Source: Eleginops maclovinus
Lineage: Eukaryota; Chordata; Actinopteri; Perciformes; Eleginopidae
DNA length: 64,000 nucleotides
Direction of reading: 5' to 3'
Assembly (NCBI RefSeq): GCF_036324505.1
Contig: NC_086350.1
Coordinates: 19,091,032-19,155,031 of the forward strand
This document shows, piece after piece, positions 25,362 through 32,957 of this stretch (position 1 is its first letter; every line of letters starts with the position of its first letter). The notes under the pieces were generated by a model that searched no databases, was not told the DNA's origin, and worked only from the letters and a program-made list of their open reading frames with translations. A program made the position numbers and the translations under genes.

Positions 25362-25661
25362 ATTTCCCTTCCTCTTCCTTCCTCTCTTTTTCTTCTCTCC
25401 ATCCTTCCTTCTCACCTTCAGTTCCTGGACTGTCCTGACTACACGTCCTGCTCTATCTTCCAGACGCCCAGAAGTGTTATCAGGGAGCCTTCGGCGCCCC
25501 CGGTCCACCTAGACACCTCTGGGATGGGCTACCTGTCAGCGTCGCCGCCCCTGGATACATCTCCTCCTAACCACTCCTCCGCCTCCCTGATCAAGGCCAT
25601 CAGGGAGGAGCTGCTGCGTCTCTCGCAGAAGCAGGCAGCCGTACCCAGCTACCACAGCTGA
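3..25661 (+). CDS. kiaa1549l: KIAA1549-family (UPF0606) membrane protein, 22-exon CDS, 5' partial
   Basis: The CDS is join(3..1755, 1913..2001, 2403..2562, 2650..2780, 3832..4024, 4104..4163, 4261..4406, 10043..10220, 10911..11095, 13601..13768, 13970..14287, 15851..16077, 16936..17045, 17977..17991, 18397..18602, 19238..19467, 19563..19707, 20073..20396, 22434..22480, 23965..24113, 24542..24696, 25422..25661). It totals 5,229 nt, or 1,742 residues plus TGA, with every junction phase-consistent. Layout by residue: Ser/Thr/Pro-rich ectodomain 1-584, folded alpha/beta region about 585-905, transmembrane helix about 921-942 followed by YWKLCR, acidic insert 966-1127, then a proline-rich cytoplasmic tail with conserved blocks (KGFDFAKLHLGQ, IFEHVDRMSR, ALRHKSEIEHHRNKIRLRAK, PPQPSIEEARQQMHSLLDDA, IKAIREELLRLSQKQ). 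These blocks identify the family from remembered vertebrate members. Biochemical function is unknown; human KIAA1549 is the BRAF fusion partner in pilocytic astrocytoma and has been linked to photoreceptor disease. KIAA1549L is favoured by NNVAYVSDPD, PPPMNGTNEQLSSA and TDKLEFQPD, but KIAA1549 itself is not excluded. Signal peptide and start codon lie left of the window. Confidence 0.9.
1913..2001 (+). CDS. kiaa1549l: Exon 2 (ectodomain)
   Basis: The acceptor CTAAAG|GTTTCC and donor CTGCAG|GTAAAT bound an exon of phases 1 to 0. It encodes GFPFGATVGYAKSQVRDI followed by LKGEFNKSVELQ, an amphipathic helix followed by a beta-like strand. It is the helix half of the first ectodomain module. Confidence 0.93.
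2403..2562 (+). CDS. kiaa1549l: Exon 3 (ectodomain)
   Basis: The acceptor GTGAAG|GTTGTG and donor ACAG|GTAGAC give phases 0 to 1. It encodes VVDPPPKFLFRVVSG, then a VVNALRR helix and SVSPNWATPDSKYQVHT. The frame joins exons 2 and 4 without interruption. Confidence 0.93.
2650..2780 (+). CDS. kiaa1549l: Exon 4 (ectodomain)
   Basis: The acceptor GTGCAG|TGCTGC and donor GTGCAT|GTGAGT give phases 1 to 0. It encodes VLQFVPAHIDVRYCNFSE, then IEKGLTMAFAEVRRR and a NFTVH strand with an N-glycosylation sequon. The VLQFVP..DVR.CNF pattern matches the family. Confidence 0.94.
2781..3831. other. Intron 4, repeat-like content
   Basis: No exon is visible. The stretch from about 2935 to 3420 has unusually balanced composition with open frames on both strands but no protein I recognise. 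It resembles interspersed repeat sequence; no ends or target-site duplication could be defined. Confidence 0.3.
3832..4024 (+). CDS. kiaa1549l: Exon 5 (ectodomain)
   Basis: The acceptor TTTCAG|ATCATA and donor GAGC|GTGAGT give phases 0 to 1. It encodes IINITMAAP, DITFTVRVSSGYLMGSEVSN and the conserved VEFSYYMGFPVLQIAE. It is the clearest copy of the strand-G-helix-strand module that recurs in exons 3 and 8. Confidence 0.95.
4104..4163 (+). CDS. kiaa1549l: Exon 6 (ectodomain)
   Basis: A 60-nt exon with acceptor CTAACAG|CTTTCC and donor ACAG|GTATCA, phase 1 to 1. It encodes PFHYPELNTSHLLRSSWVRT, strongly conserved in the family. Because it is symmetric it could be skipped without a frameshift. 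Confidence 0.93.
4261..4406 (+). CDS. kiaa1549l: Exon 7 (ectodomain)
   Basis: The acceptor ACATAG|TGCTCA and donor GTCCAG|GTACGC give phases 1 to 0. It encodes VLMGVLDQKVSERTFQANME, an amphipathic helix RRVAMLLGEA, an RVKRA basic stretch and GNSSVQ. RVKR resembles a furin-type site, but whether it is cut is unknown. The 5.6-kb intron 7 follows. Confidence 0.94.
4790..4945. repeat. Interspersed repeat family 1, copy A
   Basis: The core CACAACAGAGCCGGC, then AATCAGAGCAGACTGGGCTC and CAGAGGGTGAAA recurs at 14870-15020. The two copies have diverged flanks and end before AATAAA-type tails. It is probably a non-autonomous DNA element; termini were not resolved. Confidence 0.6.
6003..6435 (-). pseudogene. 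Transposon-like protein, first-exon remnant (antisense in intron 7)
   Basis: On the minus strand an ATG at 6435 opens 144 codons that run into a consensus donor, TTTTGG|GTGAGT, at 6002-5997. The product has RRRRLNIDSHERQRTKKMRY, SGGGRIPTIGCTHTSAKCFC with spaced cysteines, an F..F helix, and VTVKYSLL..NKVPVCKATFLSVLG. The last block resembles the N-terminal region of transposon-encoded or transposon-derived proteins common in fish and arthropods (pattern ..Y.....VPVC...FLS..G...). No continuing exon with an endonuclease domain was found downstream to 4.4 kb on this strand, so it looks truncated. A short expressed gene or a domesticated 5' exon is the alternative. Confidence 0.5.
6540..6600 (-). 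promoter_or_regulatory. Possible CCAAT-box promoter of the minus-strand remnant
   Basis: CGGCCAATCAGAG on the minus strand lies about 130 bases upstream of the ATG at 6435, within a locally CpG-richer stretch (6480-6620). Confidence 0.3.
7520..7600. repeat. (CA)n microsatellite, about 40 units
   Basis: Uninterrupted AC dinucleotides over 81 bases in intron 7. Confidence 0.98.
7923..7990. repeat. (CA)n microsatellite, about 34 units
   Basis: Uninterrupted CA dinucleotides over 68 bases, about 320 bases after the previous CA tract. Confidence 0.98.
8842..8869. repeat. (ATT)n microsatellite
   Basis: About nine ATT trinucleotides in an AT-rich stretch of intron 7. Confidence 0.9.
9316..9842 (+). 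mobile_element. hAT-type (Tol2-like) non-autonomous element, copy 1
   Basis: The ends are CAGAAGAGGTAAGTAACTG and CTTCTTCCACGTCTG, the degenerate CAG-GGTG inverted termini typical of fish hAT elements. Flanks GTAATCAG and ATAAACAG match at 6 of 8 positions, consistent with an aged 8-bp target duplication. The interior aligns nearly end to end with 28757-29250. It has no coding capacity. Confidence 0.82.
10043..10220 (+). CDS. kiaa1549l: Exon 8 (ectodomain)
   Basis: The acceptor TTTCCCAG|GTTGTT and donor CAGC|GTGAGT give phases 0 to 1. It encodes VVSASRLVGVDHPLEIVYFV, EGPSGQRVPADQTAALLNSL and AAIVLGYRVQGILAQ. It is the membrane-proximal copy of the module seen in exons 3 and 5. Confidence 0.95.
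10911..11095 (+). CDS. kiaa1549l: Exon 9 (transmembrane segment)
   Basis: The acceptor TCTGTAG|CCGTGG and donor CAGAAG|GTAGAG give phases 1 to 0. It encodes a short Ser-rich stalk, the helix WIVIGVVIPLLVVIVIISIL (about residues 921-940) and the stop-transfer YWKLCRTDKLEFQPD, ending SIQQRQK. The family hallmark here is the hydrophobic helix followed by YWKLCRTDKL. Topology is N-out, C-in. Confidence 0.96.
12043..12108. repeat. (CA)n microsatellite, 33 units
   Basis: Uninterrupted CA dinucleotides over 66 bases in intron 9. Confidence 0.98.
12178..12829. mobile_element. MITE with AAAGGTCCCATAGAATG-type inverted termini
   Basis: The left end AAAGGTCCCATAGAATG pairs with the right end CATTCTATGGCACCTTT (one mismatch over 17). 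The 652-bp interior has no long frame and includes an AATCAGAGCAGA core resembling repeat family 1. The termini look like those of non-autonomous hAT elements. A clear target-site duplication was not found. Confidence 0.75.
13601..13768 (+). CDS. kiaa1549l: Exon 10 (acidic exon A)
   Basis: A 168-nt symmetric exon (0 to 0) with acceptor CCCTCAG|TCTACT and donor GGGAAG|GTACAT. It encodes STASFGESKTPLHHTLPP, then NKKDIELS, an acid tract of pattern E7-W-E-Y-E6-Y-E7-DD, and KRGK. I do not recall it in human members, where QQRQK joins LQ.PSVKG directly. The frame is intact and in phase with both neighbours, which supports a real, possibly optional, exon. Confidence 0.72.
13970..14287 (+). CDS. kiaa1549l: Exon 11 (acidic exon B)
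   Basis: A 318-nt symmetric exon (0 to 0) with acceptor TGCTTAG|ACTCCA and donor GACGAG|GTATAT. It encodes TPVALPRHKLTMSS, a long Glu/Asp tract with a WEEEE island, then a Lys/Gln-rich tail ending GRRAEDE. About 70 nt of GAA/GAG repeat stays open in frame. The shared GAGTGGGAG core with exon 10 suggests exon duplication. Confidence 0.68.
14288..15850. other. Intron 11 (1.6 kb)
   Basis: Holds the second copy of repeat family 1. No further exon was recognised. Confidence 0.6.
14870..15020. repeat. Interspersed repeat family 1, copy B
   Basis: Shares with 4790-4945 the core ACAACAGAGCCGGC, AATCAGAGCAGACTGGGCTC and CAGAGGGTGAAA, in the same orientation. Confidence 0.6.
15851..16077 (+). CDS. 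kiaa1549l: Exon 12 (cytoplasmic tail)
   Basis: The acceptor CTCCTCAG|CTGCAG and donor GATAG|GTCAGT give phases 0 to 2. It encodes LQAPSVKGFDFAKLHLGQ, QSKDDVMVIQE, a Pro/Gly-rich linker and an RSSRRRDR basic cluster. It is highly conserved in the family. Confidence 0.95.
16078..16935. other. Intron 12
   Basis: AT-rich sequence. A stretch after CTTCCTCAG at 16336 looks like an exon start but has no donor or conserved frame. Confidence 0.6.
16936..17045 (+). CDS. kiaa1549l: Exon 13 (cytoplasmic tail)
   Basis: The acceptor TTTGTAG|GATCTC gives phase 2 and reads RISPSDGDSVVSDHSSERES, ending SDSKQT plus C. The donor C|GTAAGG (phase 1) is chosen because exon 14 needs phase 1. A cryptic GTG|GTAAGT at 16964 and an AAG|GTCCCC at 17051 would break the frame into exon 14. 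Confidence 0.88.
17046..17976. other. Intron 13, upstream of the microexon
   Basis: No exon. It is purine-rich at 17.1-17.4 kb, then pyrimidine-rich as it approaches the microexon acceptor. Confidence 0.6.
17977..17991 (+). CDS. kiaa1549l: 15-nt microexon
   Basis: GCAAGAATAGAATTG lies between TTTGCAG and GTAAGAG. With phase 1 on both sides it adds five residues and gives TRKNRIGPPPM; skipping it gives TRPPPM, also in frame. The upstream tract has UGC motifs (CTGTTGCGGTTTGCAG), a context typical of SRRM4-dependent neural microexons. Its size and two-way frame compatibility are seen directly; neural regulation is inferred. Confidence 0.72.
18397..18602 (+). CDS. kiaa1549l: Exon 14 (cytoplasmic tail)
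   Basis: The acceptor TCCTCAG|GTCCTC gives phase 1 and reads GPPPMNGTNEQLSSA, AIFEHVDRMSRAADASRRLP and NKIQLIAMQPMPVPP, ending QINKE. The donor GAG|GTTTGC departs from the GTRAGT consensus, so retention or alternative use is plausible. Phase at the end is 0. Confidence 0.94.
18603..19237. other. Intron 14
   Basis: AT-rich sequence with no recognisable feature; it starts at a non-consensus GTTTGC donor. Confidence 0.6.
19238..19467 (+). CDS. kiaa1549l: Exon 15 (cytoplasmic tail)
   Basis: The acceptor TCCTCAG|ATCCAG and donor AAAAG|GTTTGG give phases 0 to 2. It encodes IQVALRHKSEIEHHRNKIRL, RAKRKGHYDFP and QTQIDKILDPDAHMPSIFME. The basic helix-like block is among the most conserved parts of the tail. 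The donor is again of the weaker GTTTG type. Confidence 0.95.
19563..19707 (+). CDS. kiaa1549l: Exon 16 (cytoplasmic tail)
   Basis: The acceptor TTTGTCAG|TGGTCG and donor TACGTA|GTGAGT give phases 2 to 0. It encodes SGRGRRSPKQRMKDQ, EADKDHLISEDNDAVYRK and CPGVNNVAYV. Only a 95-nt intron separates it from exon 15. Confidence 0.94.
20073..20396 (+). CDS. kiaa1549l: Exon 17 (proline-rich cytoplasmic tail)
   Basis: The acceptor ATTGAAG|TCGGAC starts SDPDQGAGSPHSSPSP. The exon contains PPPPPYMPPQPSIEEARQ and QMHSLLDDAFALVSPTSQ. The donor GGT|GTAAGT (phase 0) is preferred; the overlapping G|GTGTAA two bases earlier would put a stop codon in exon 18. Confidence 0.93.
20397..22433. other. Intron 17 (2.0 kb)
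   Basis: Contains one degenerate hAT-type MITE at 21.36-21.80 kb. Nothing else is recognised. Confidence 0.6.
21358..21802 (+). mobile_element. hAT-type non-autonomous element, degenerate copy
   Basis: The right end CTTCTCCCACCACTG is close to canonical. The interior shows the family's GTACTTTTAC motifs and TTTTGATGTCAATACTTTTG, plus AGGACTTTTAC, in the same order as 9316-9842. The left end is eroded. Confidence 0.65.
22434..22480 (+). CDS. kiaa1549l: Exon 18 (47 nt)
   Basis: The acceptor TTTCCCAG|AGGTTC and donor TCCAG|GTTAGT give phases 0 to 2. It encodes RFTDLSPPPVQGLIS plus a split Arg, corresponding in position to the family's CSRYEDYG.. segment. Skipping it would break the frame. Confidence 0.82.
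22481..23964. other. Intron 18 (1.5 kb)
   Basis: Contains a retroposon-like 3' tail (listed separately). No further exon was seen. Confidence 0.6.
22865..23115 (+). repeat. Retroposon 3'-end-like fragment
   Basis: It begins GAGTCAAAGTTCAGTTTATT and ends ATGGATTAATAAAGGTTTAT followed by CTTATCTTAT, the pattern of fish LINE or SINE 3' ends with a short tandem tail. The LINE clade was not determined. Confidence 0.5.
23965..24113 (+). CDS. kiaa1549l: Exon 19 (cytoplasmic tail)
   Basis: The acceptor GTTTCAG|GCAGGG and donor ACAG|GTACAG give phases 2 to 1. It encodes RQGLGSSYLPPGETAGQG, SRGLYTDELPSSARPRPVGG and TT. RG.Y..E.PS.ARPRPVGGTTG is a conserved family block. Confidence 0.94.
24542..24696 (+). 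CDS. kiaa1549l: Exon 20 (cytoplasmic tail)
   Basis: The acceptor TGTGTAG|GAGCCC and donor GATTCA|GTGAGT give phases 1 to 0. It encodes GAQLHHLTQVGLSSRMNG, a Gly/Pro-rich stretch and AEPEKDS. The Q..HLTQVG..SR core matches the family. Confidence 0.94.
24697..25280. other. Intron 20, first part
   Basis: No exon; AT-rich, with a short A run near 25180. Confidence 0.6.
25281..25359. repeat. (TTC)n microsatellite, about 26 units
   Basis: 79 bases of pure TTC, merging into a C/T-rich tract that leads straight to the last exon's acceptor at 25421. On the minus strand it is GAA. Confidence 0.98.
25422..25661 (+). CDS. kiaa1549l: Exon 21 (terminal coding exon)
   Basis: The acceptor CACCTTCAG|TTCCTG starts phase 0. 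The exon reads FLDCPDYTSCSIFQTPRS, REPSAPP and ends SASLIKAIREELLRLSQKQ-AAVPSYHS before TGA at 25659-25661. An alternative acceptor at 25463 (CTTCCAG|ACGCCC) would drop 14 residues in frame. The preceding 140 nt is a TTC microsatellite plus pyrimidine tract. This is the 22nd exon if the microexon is counted. Confidence 0.95.
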   Translation, partial: FLDCPDYTSCSIFQTPRSVIREPSAPPVHLDTSGMGYLSASPPLDTSPPNHSSASLIKAIREELLRLSQKQAAVPSYHS

Positions 25662-27050
25662 AGCCTCCAGTCTGTAGCTCACCCAGTCACGCCACTGACC
25701 CCCCCCCCTCCCTCCTCACCCGCCTGCTCCGCCTAATCTGACAATACTTCCCATGGAAGTTCCTGAGGGTGTACAGCAGAGAGATACTCCTGCTAAACTG
25801 AAGTAGGGATTTCTCACTGAATGACAGGATTGTTGTTGCAGCTCCTAAAGAAATAAGACTTCAGTCAAATCACAGACAGTGTTAGGAAGAGAACAATATG
25901 CTGGCGTCAAATGAAATGACGTGTGTTTCCTGCTCTTCGTTGTGGATCAGGGATCATGGCGAGTCCTGGCCACCATGAATCCACATCCTGGACTTTTTCT
26001 GACGTATTCTGTGTCACCGTTTCCTTCTCATGCTGCCTTCACTATACAGGACAACCCTTAAGACAGTTCCTCACCTCTTTCCTTTATACCCCTTTTCTAT
26101 CATCGAGTATTCTGACGACTCCTGACTATGTGACAGTATGTTGGATAGTTCATGTTATAATAATCACGCATAACAATTACAGTGTGGAACAATTGTAATA
26201 TAGTTAAAAGTGAATGCAATATCTGCAGGAAGTGAGTGTTAAACAAGCTTATTGGATGGATTTTAAGCAGATTATTGTCTGTGAAAATTGCCTCGGAGAT
26301 AAGTTTTCCTGCTGGATTTAGGAACCTTTAATACAATCCACTGTATTATGTTTTTTTTTAATCATGCATACTCGGTTAGTCTCCCTTTTTCTGACAAATT
26401 CAGTATTTTCTTAGTCCTTGGTTGTTTTAACCGTGTAGTTTATTAATTAATTACGAGGCTGTTTAGCAGAGGAAGAGGAAAGGCACAATTTGAGTTATTT
26501 GTGTCACAGAAATGAATGAATCACTGAGCTACAGGCCAACTGTAGTTATATTCAACATCGCTTTGTTCAGCTTTGGTGACCCATAGTGGCAAACCCATGC
26601 CCGAAGACACAGTGTCATTTGAAGGATTTTTTTATTACATTTCTTAACCTACCATACAGGTATTTTGTTGTTTACCAAATGGAGGTCTTTAACCTCTTTA
26701 TCACCATCGTGTACTACTTCCTGTTTTCTGCCACAATGAGCCGTTCTATGCCTTGACACTGTGATATAGTTCAATCTACTGTATGACCTACAGTAGGGTC
26801 AAAGATCACAGCCGGTTCAGACAGTACGGGCGCTGATAGAGACTAATTAACACTATGTCATTTTTTACATACGTACTACAGTAGCACGATAGCGGTAGAG
26901 CTAGTCTGAGTTGGTATTTTTAACTTACAGTACATAGCTAGTTTGTTGTGAACAGCTCTCAATCATGTTGCTTGCTTTTATTTATACTTAACAGCTGCAC
27001 AAACATGGGAAGAAATGGCCTTGAGCTACAGGCACACGTTACACATCATG

Positions 27051-27056
27051 AATAAA
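27051..27056 (+). terminator. Candidate polyadenylation signal (proximal)
   Basis: Canonical AATAAA about 1.39 kb after the stop codon, within CATGAATAAAGAC. Confidence 0.5.
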
Positions 27057-27554
27057 GACTTTCAGTATACTGACTGTTAGGGTGTAATAATGTTTTTGGT
27101 TGTAGTTCGATGCACTGTATGCAGACTACTTGGTACAGCTCAGGTCGTTCAAAATGAGATTTGCTTGCGGACAAATCAGCGACGAGACAGTTTGAAGAGT
27201 CACGTGGGAGAACTGTTAATGAGGGACAAGTGTTGTGTTTCAACATGAACCTGTAGTCACTATTTAATGAACCACATCTCTGTTTCATGCAGTATTTGCT
27301 TTGCCTTTTTGTTTTGGAAGCAGACAAGAAAGTGTACTGTATTTGTTGTCATGTATTGTTTACTTCAACCAGTCCTGTTTATGTGCTTTTCAAATGTATC
27401 TTTGTTTTGTTTTTTACCTTGCCTCATGTCATTTTGCTCTACTCAAATGTCTCTTAGTCATCATACTGGTTGGAAATAATTATCTTTTCTTTTTTTTACC
27501 GAACCCTCCCCTGACATTTTGTGATGTTTAGGGCCTGAAGTGATATTTTATTTA

Positions 27555-27560
27555 AATAAA
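27555..27560 (+). terminator. Candidate polyadenylation signal (distal)
   Basis: Canonical AATAAA in TTTAAATAAAATG, about 1.9 kb after the stop codon. Confidence 0.5.
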
Positions 27561-27580
27561 ATGATGGAAAATGATGGATT

Positions 27581-28756
27581 TTAAAAGCAACTTTAGCTAT
27601 TTTTGCTTAGAAGTGTTTTGTGGTTGAATACAATTCTTCTGGCGTGACTTGAAATAACCTACAACTGGTTCTTCCAAATGTATTTTTTGTTTGAAAGGTG
27701 ATGTGCTTTTTGGACATCAAGTACATCATGCATTTTCCCACATACTTTGCCAAGGTCTTGTTGTTATTATTTTAAAACATGAAGGCTTTTGATCCAGATA
27801 CATATGATCCAGGTAATGCTTTATTTGCATGAATGGAGTTTCCTCTGGGAGATAGACTGTTTTTCATTTCACCTGCTATGTTTTTTTTACACCAACCTCA
27901 CACTGTATGCCTCCACCTTCTCGTTCGGTACTGTAACAACAGCTCATTCATATGTTCATCTTCAGTTCTCTTTTTATAATTATTATTTTTGTGGGTGTTG
28001 TTGTTTTCCATCTATTTCTGCATTGTATATATTGTGAGTGGTATCTGTTGGCTGGCCCAACTTCATGTCTGATTGATGTTGCATGTTTAATTATTGTATT
28101 GTTTTGGTTTGATTTGCCGCATGCTGTTCCAACATTTATTGAAATACAAAAGAAACTTGTCACCTGACATGTCCTCTGATTTTAAGTTCATAACCACAAG
28201 TCGATTTGATGTTGATTTCTATTTTTTATTAATTTGTTCTTACAAATTATCACCATTACATTAGTAGACCTACCAGTGGCTCCAGAATATTTTATAATTA
28301 AAATATGGATTTGATTCCTTATAGTTAAAAGACATCATGCAAACACATCATTACATGTCCTTCATTCTGTATCAAAGCACTTTTACAGATGTTGTACTTA
28401 CCACCAACACCCAGCAGGTGTCAGTACAACACAACACAAGCAAATGCACTTTCATCACAACAAAGCCTGCTCCTTCGAAAGCAGATGATGTAATGTTCCC
28501 GTCTCCCGAGCATCTCTGTAAGTATCTGAAAATATATTATTATATGAACTCTTTCTCACTATTACAGGAACTGTGATCATTTCACACAATTATGTTTAAA
28601 GTAGTATTTGGGGTGAATGATGCATCTGGGTATAATGGTGTGTTTTTTTTTTAGGAGAAATAGTCAGAAAATGCAAAAATAGGAACAGTTGGATCGCAGT
28701 AACATTGATAATAAATGTAAATAAGCATGTTCACTAGTAAAATGTGCACTGTTACT
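27581..28756. other. Sequence after the last polyadenylation signals
   Basis: T-rich, with no recognisable gene. TGTATATA at 28024-28031 resembles a Pumilio site and would matter only if the 3' UTR extends this far. Confidence 0.4.
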
Positions 28757-29250
28757 CAGAGGTGAAACGTAACTTAATTACTGTACTTAAGTACAATGTT
28801 ATGCTACTTTGTACTTCTACTCCACTACAATTCAGAGGTAAATCGTGTACTTTTACTCCACTACATTAATTAAATACCTTTAGTTACTTCACAGATTTGG
28901 ATTAATGATGTGAAATATAATCAACCCATAAATCAGACTCCAGTTCCACTTGGAGTAAATTCAGTAGCTACCCTACAGTATACAAAGTCATTCAAACTAG
29001 CTGCACATTCACCAGCTTTCATAACACTTTAATGATCAATAATTATAAAACATACCATATATATTATTCTGAAATGGACCAATGTGCAAAATGAGTACTT
29101 TTACTTTTGTTACTTAAAGTATAATTTGATGCTAATATTTTTACCTTAGTAACATTTTGAATGCAGGACTTTTACTGTTACAGAGTTATTCCTACACTCT
29201 GGTACTTCTGCTTTTACTCAAGTACAAGATCTGAGTACTTTTCCCACCTG
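28757..29250 (+). mobile_element. hAT-type (Tol2-like) non-autonomous element, copy 2
   Basis: Starts CAGAGGTGAAACGTAACTTA and ends AGTACTTTTCCCACCTG. It is flanked by CTGTTACT (28749-28756) and CTGTTATT (29251-29258), an 8-bp target duplication matching 7 of 8, as expected for hAT. The interior closely matches 9316-9842 in order and orientation. It has no coding capacity. Confidence 0.87.
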
Positions 29251-29258
29251 CTGTTATT

Positions 29259-29985
29259 GAACAAAAGGCAGCACTTCCTGCAAACTAAGACACTTTGTTG
29301 TCAATCAATGTGATTAGAAGTCCTGTTGTGAGTTTATGCTTCCCCTACTGCTGAAGGACTACTTCCTGTTTCTCTATATTGAGTACTATCTCATCCCATC
29401 AGACACTTCTCAGCTCTAATCCCATCACAGGATCCAAAGCCACTGAATGAAGCAGCTAAATGGTCAGCAAAGCTCCTACACTCACTCGGCAGGGGGTGGC
29501 CTGCACAACAAACAGCAATGACAGCGCACTGCTTTTCACTTCCTGATTGTGTTTATATTGCTTTAAGTCAGAGAGCTTAATCTGGTGTGTGTTTAAACGG
29601 CGAGAATGGTCAGTCTTAAACTAGTTAACTCTGTTTTTTTGTGAGAATCTTTGGGTGCTAAAGATGCAATTTACCTTGTTTTGACATGTTCTACTCTATG
29701 GCAGATGAGTCTAATTCCATAATGAGCATCTTTGATACCAGGCTTTATCATTCATAATAGAGATTCTGCTACTTTAATCAACATATCATTGATTTATCAC
29801 GCTCTGCATATCATAAATGTTTCTTAAATTTGACGGTATGTTTCTGTGCTTCTAAATGCATTCCTGCTGTAAGCTCAGTCTCTTTTCCTCATTCTGTCTT
29901 TTCCTTGTCTCCTGCAGGGCTTAAGAGTGTGCCATCCTGCCTGTCTTCCTGCCCCTGGCCCTCCTTGTGGGGTCTAACATCCCCT

Positions 29986-29988
<3 letters not shown>
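29259..29988. other. Intergenic sequence
   Basis: No gene recognised. CTCCTGCAG near 29918 looks like an acceptor, but the frame after it runs into CA repeat sequence. Confidence 0.5.
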
Positions 29989-30022
<34 letters not shown>

Positions 30023-30031
30023 ACACACACA
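29989..30031. repeat. (CA)n microsatellite, interrupted
   Basis: About 21 CA units with one T interruption. Confidence 0.97.
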
Positions 30032-30335
30032 GTAACCCTGTCTGTGTGTTGTCCCGGCCCAGCCCACCGTAGCACAACAAGAGCACACCCAGGAGTTAAT
30101 CTGGATCATGAAGGTAATTACTGCCCGGGTGTTCAGCCTCAGAAGGATGCAAGGGGTGGAGGGGGGGGGGCACTTGTCCACTGAGGGAGGAGTCAAGAAG
30201 GCAGTTCTAACCACTGACCTTGGAGGAAACTCTGAGGGAGGGAGGGAGGGAGAAGAGAAACAGAGTGGGAGGTAGAGCAGATCCAGGCATTAGCATACTG
30301 ACAGAGTTCCAGCACTGCAGATCTCTCCCTCTCTT

Positions 30336-30338
<3 letters not shown>

Positions 30339-30390
<52 letters not shown>
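30339..30390. repeat. (CT)n microsatellite, 26 units
   Basis: 52 bases of pure CT on the plus strand. Confidence 0.97.
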
Positions 30391-30394
<4 letters not shown>

Positions 30395-30561
30395 TCAGCC
30401 ACTCTTGTTTTTTAGTCTGCCGCTGAGAGACAGGAAGAAAAAGGGGGAGCAGGGAGGAGGACAAGTGTGAAACAAAATCTTTTGACAGATGAGAAAGGAG
30501 TGATATCTGCCTGTTCACTGATCCGAGCGCAGAATTCAGAAGTGAGTAGACTGCTATCCGA

Positions 30562-30565
<4 letters not shown>

Positions 30566-30644
<79 letters not shown>
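30566..30644. repeat. (GT)n microsatellite, about 39 units
   Basis: 79 bases of pure TG/GT. Confidence 0.98.
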
Positions 30645-30645
<1 letters not shown>

Positions 30646-30768
30646 ACATATCAGGGTTTTATCGATGCAAAAGGAAGAGTTTCTCAACCGGATCAGGCAG
30701 GGTTATCTTTCCACACTGTTTGTTATTGTAACCAAGGTAAATCCATGAGCTTGATGCAGTCTAGTTGC

Positions 30769-32754
<1,986 letters not shown>

Positions 32755-32957
32755 CATTGCCAGGAATAAGCTAGGACATTTACGTTCTGCATTTGACCCA
32801 TCGTAGTGTTATGAGCAGTGGGCTGCCATATGTACGGCGCCCGGGGAGCAGCGTAGGGAATGGTGCCTTGCTCAGGGACACCTCGTAGCACTTGGTCTTT
32901 CGGGGACTTGAACCGGTGACCTTTGTGTTCCCAAGTCCCTACAGACACCGCCCCAGT
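32755..32957 (-). mobile_element. tRNA-derived SINE-like element
   Basis: Read on the minus strand it starts GGGGCGGTGTCTGTAGGGAC and carries GGTTCAAGTCCCC, close to the RNA polymerase III B box (GGTTCGANTCC). It continues TGTCCCTGAGCAAGGCACC and GGCAGCCCACTGCTC, then GATGGGTCAAATGCAGAACG, a pattern common in fish short interspersed elements. The A box is degenerate. It is not a functional tRNA gene: no cloverleaf can be drawn. Confidence 0.65.

Larger units (their letters stand above)
25662..27580 (+). other. kiaa1549l: 3' UTR of the KIAA1549-family gene
   Basis: No conserved frame follows the TGA. Polyadenylation signals AATAAA occur at 27051-27056 and 27555-27560, so the message probably ends near 27.07 kb or 27.58 kb. 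T-rich sequence continues to about 28.16 kb with an AATACA variant near 28143, so a longer form is possible. Confidence 0.6.

Noticed and set aside
29918..30072. Possible exon after CTCCTGCAG at 29.9 kb
   Set aside because: The frame quickly enters CA repeat and no donor with coding support is present.
32872..32957. tRNA gene on the minus strand (B-box match)
   Set aside because: The A box is degenerate, no cloverleaf fits, and the sequence continues as a SINE-like body.
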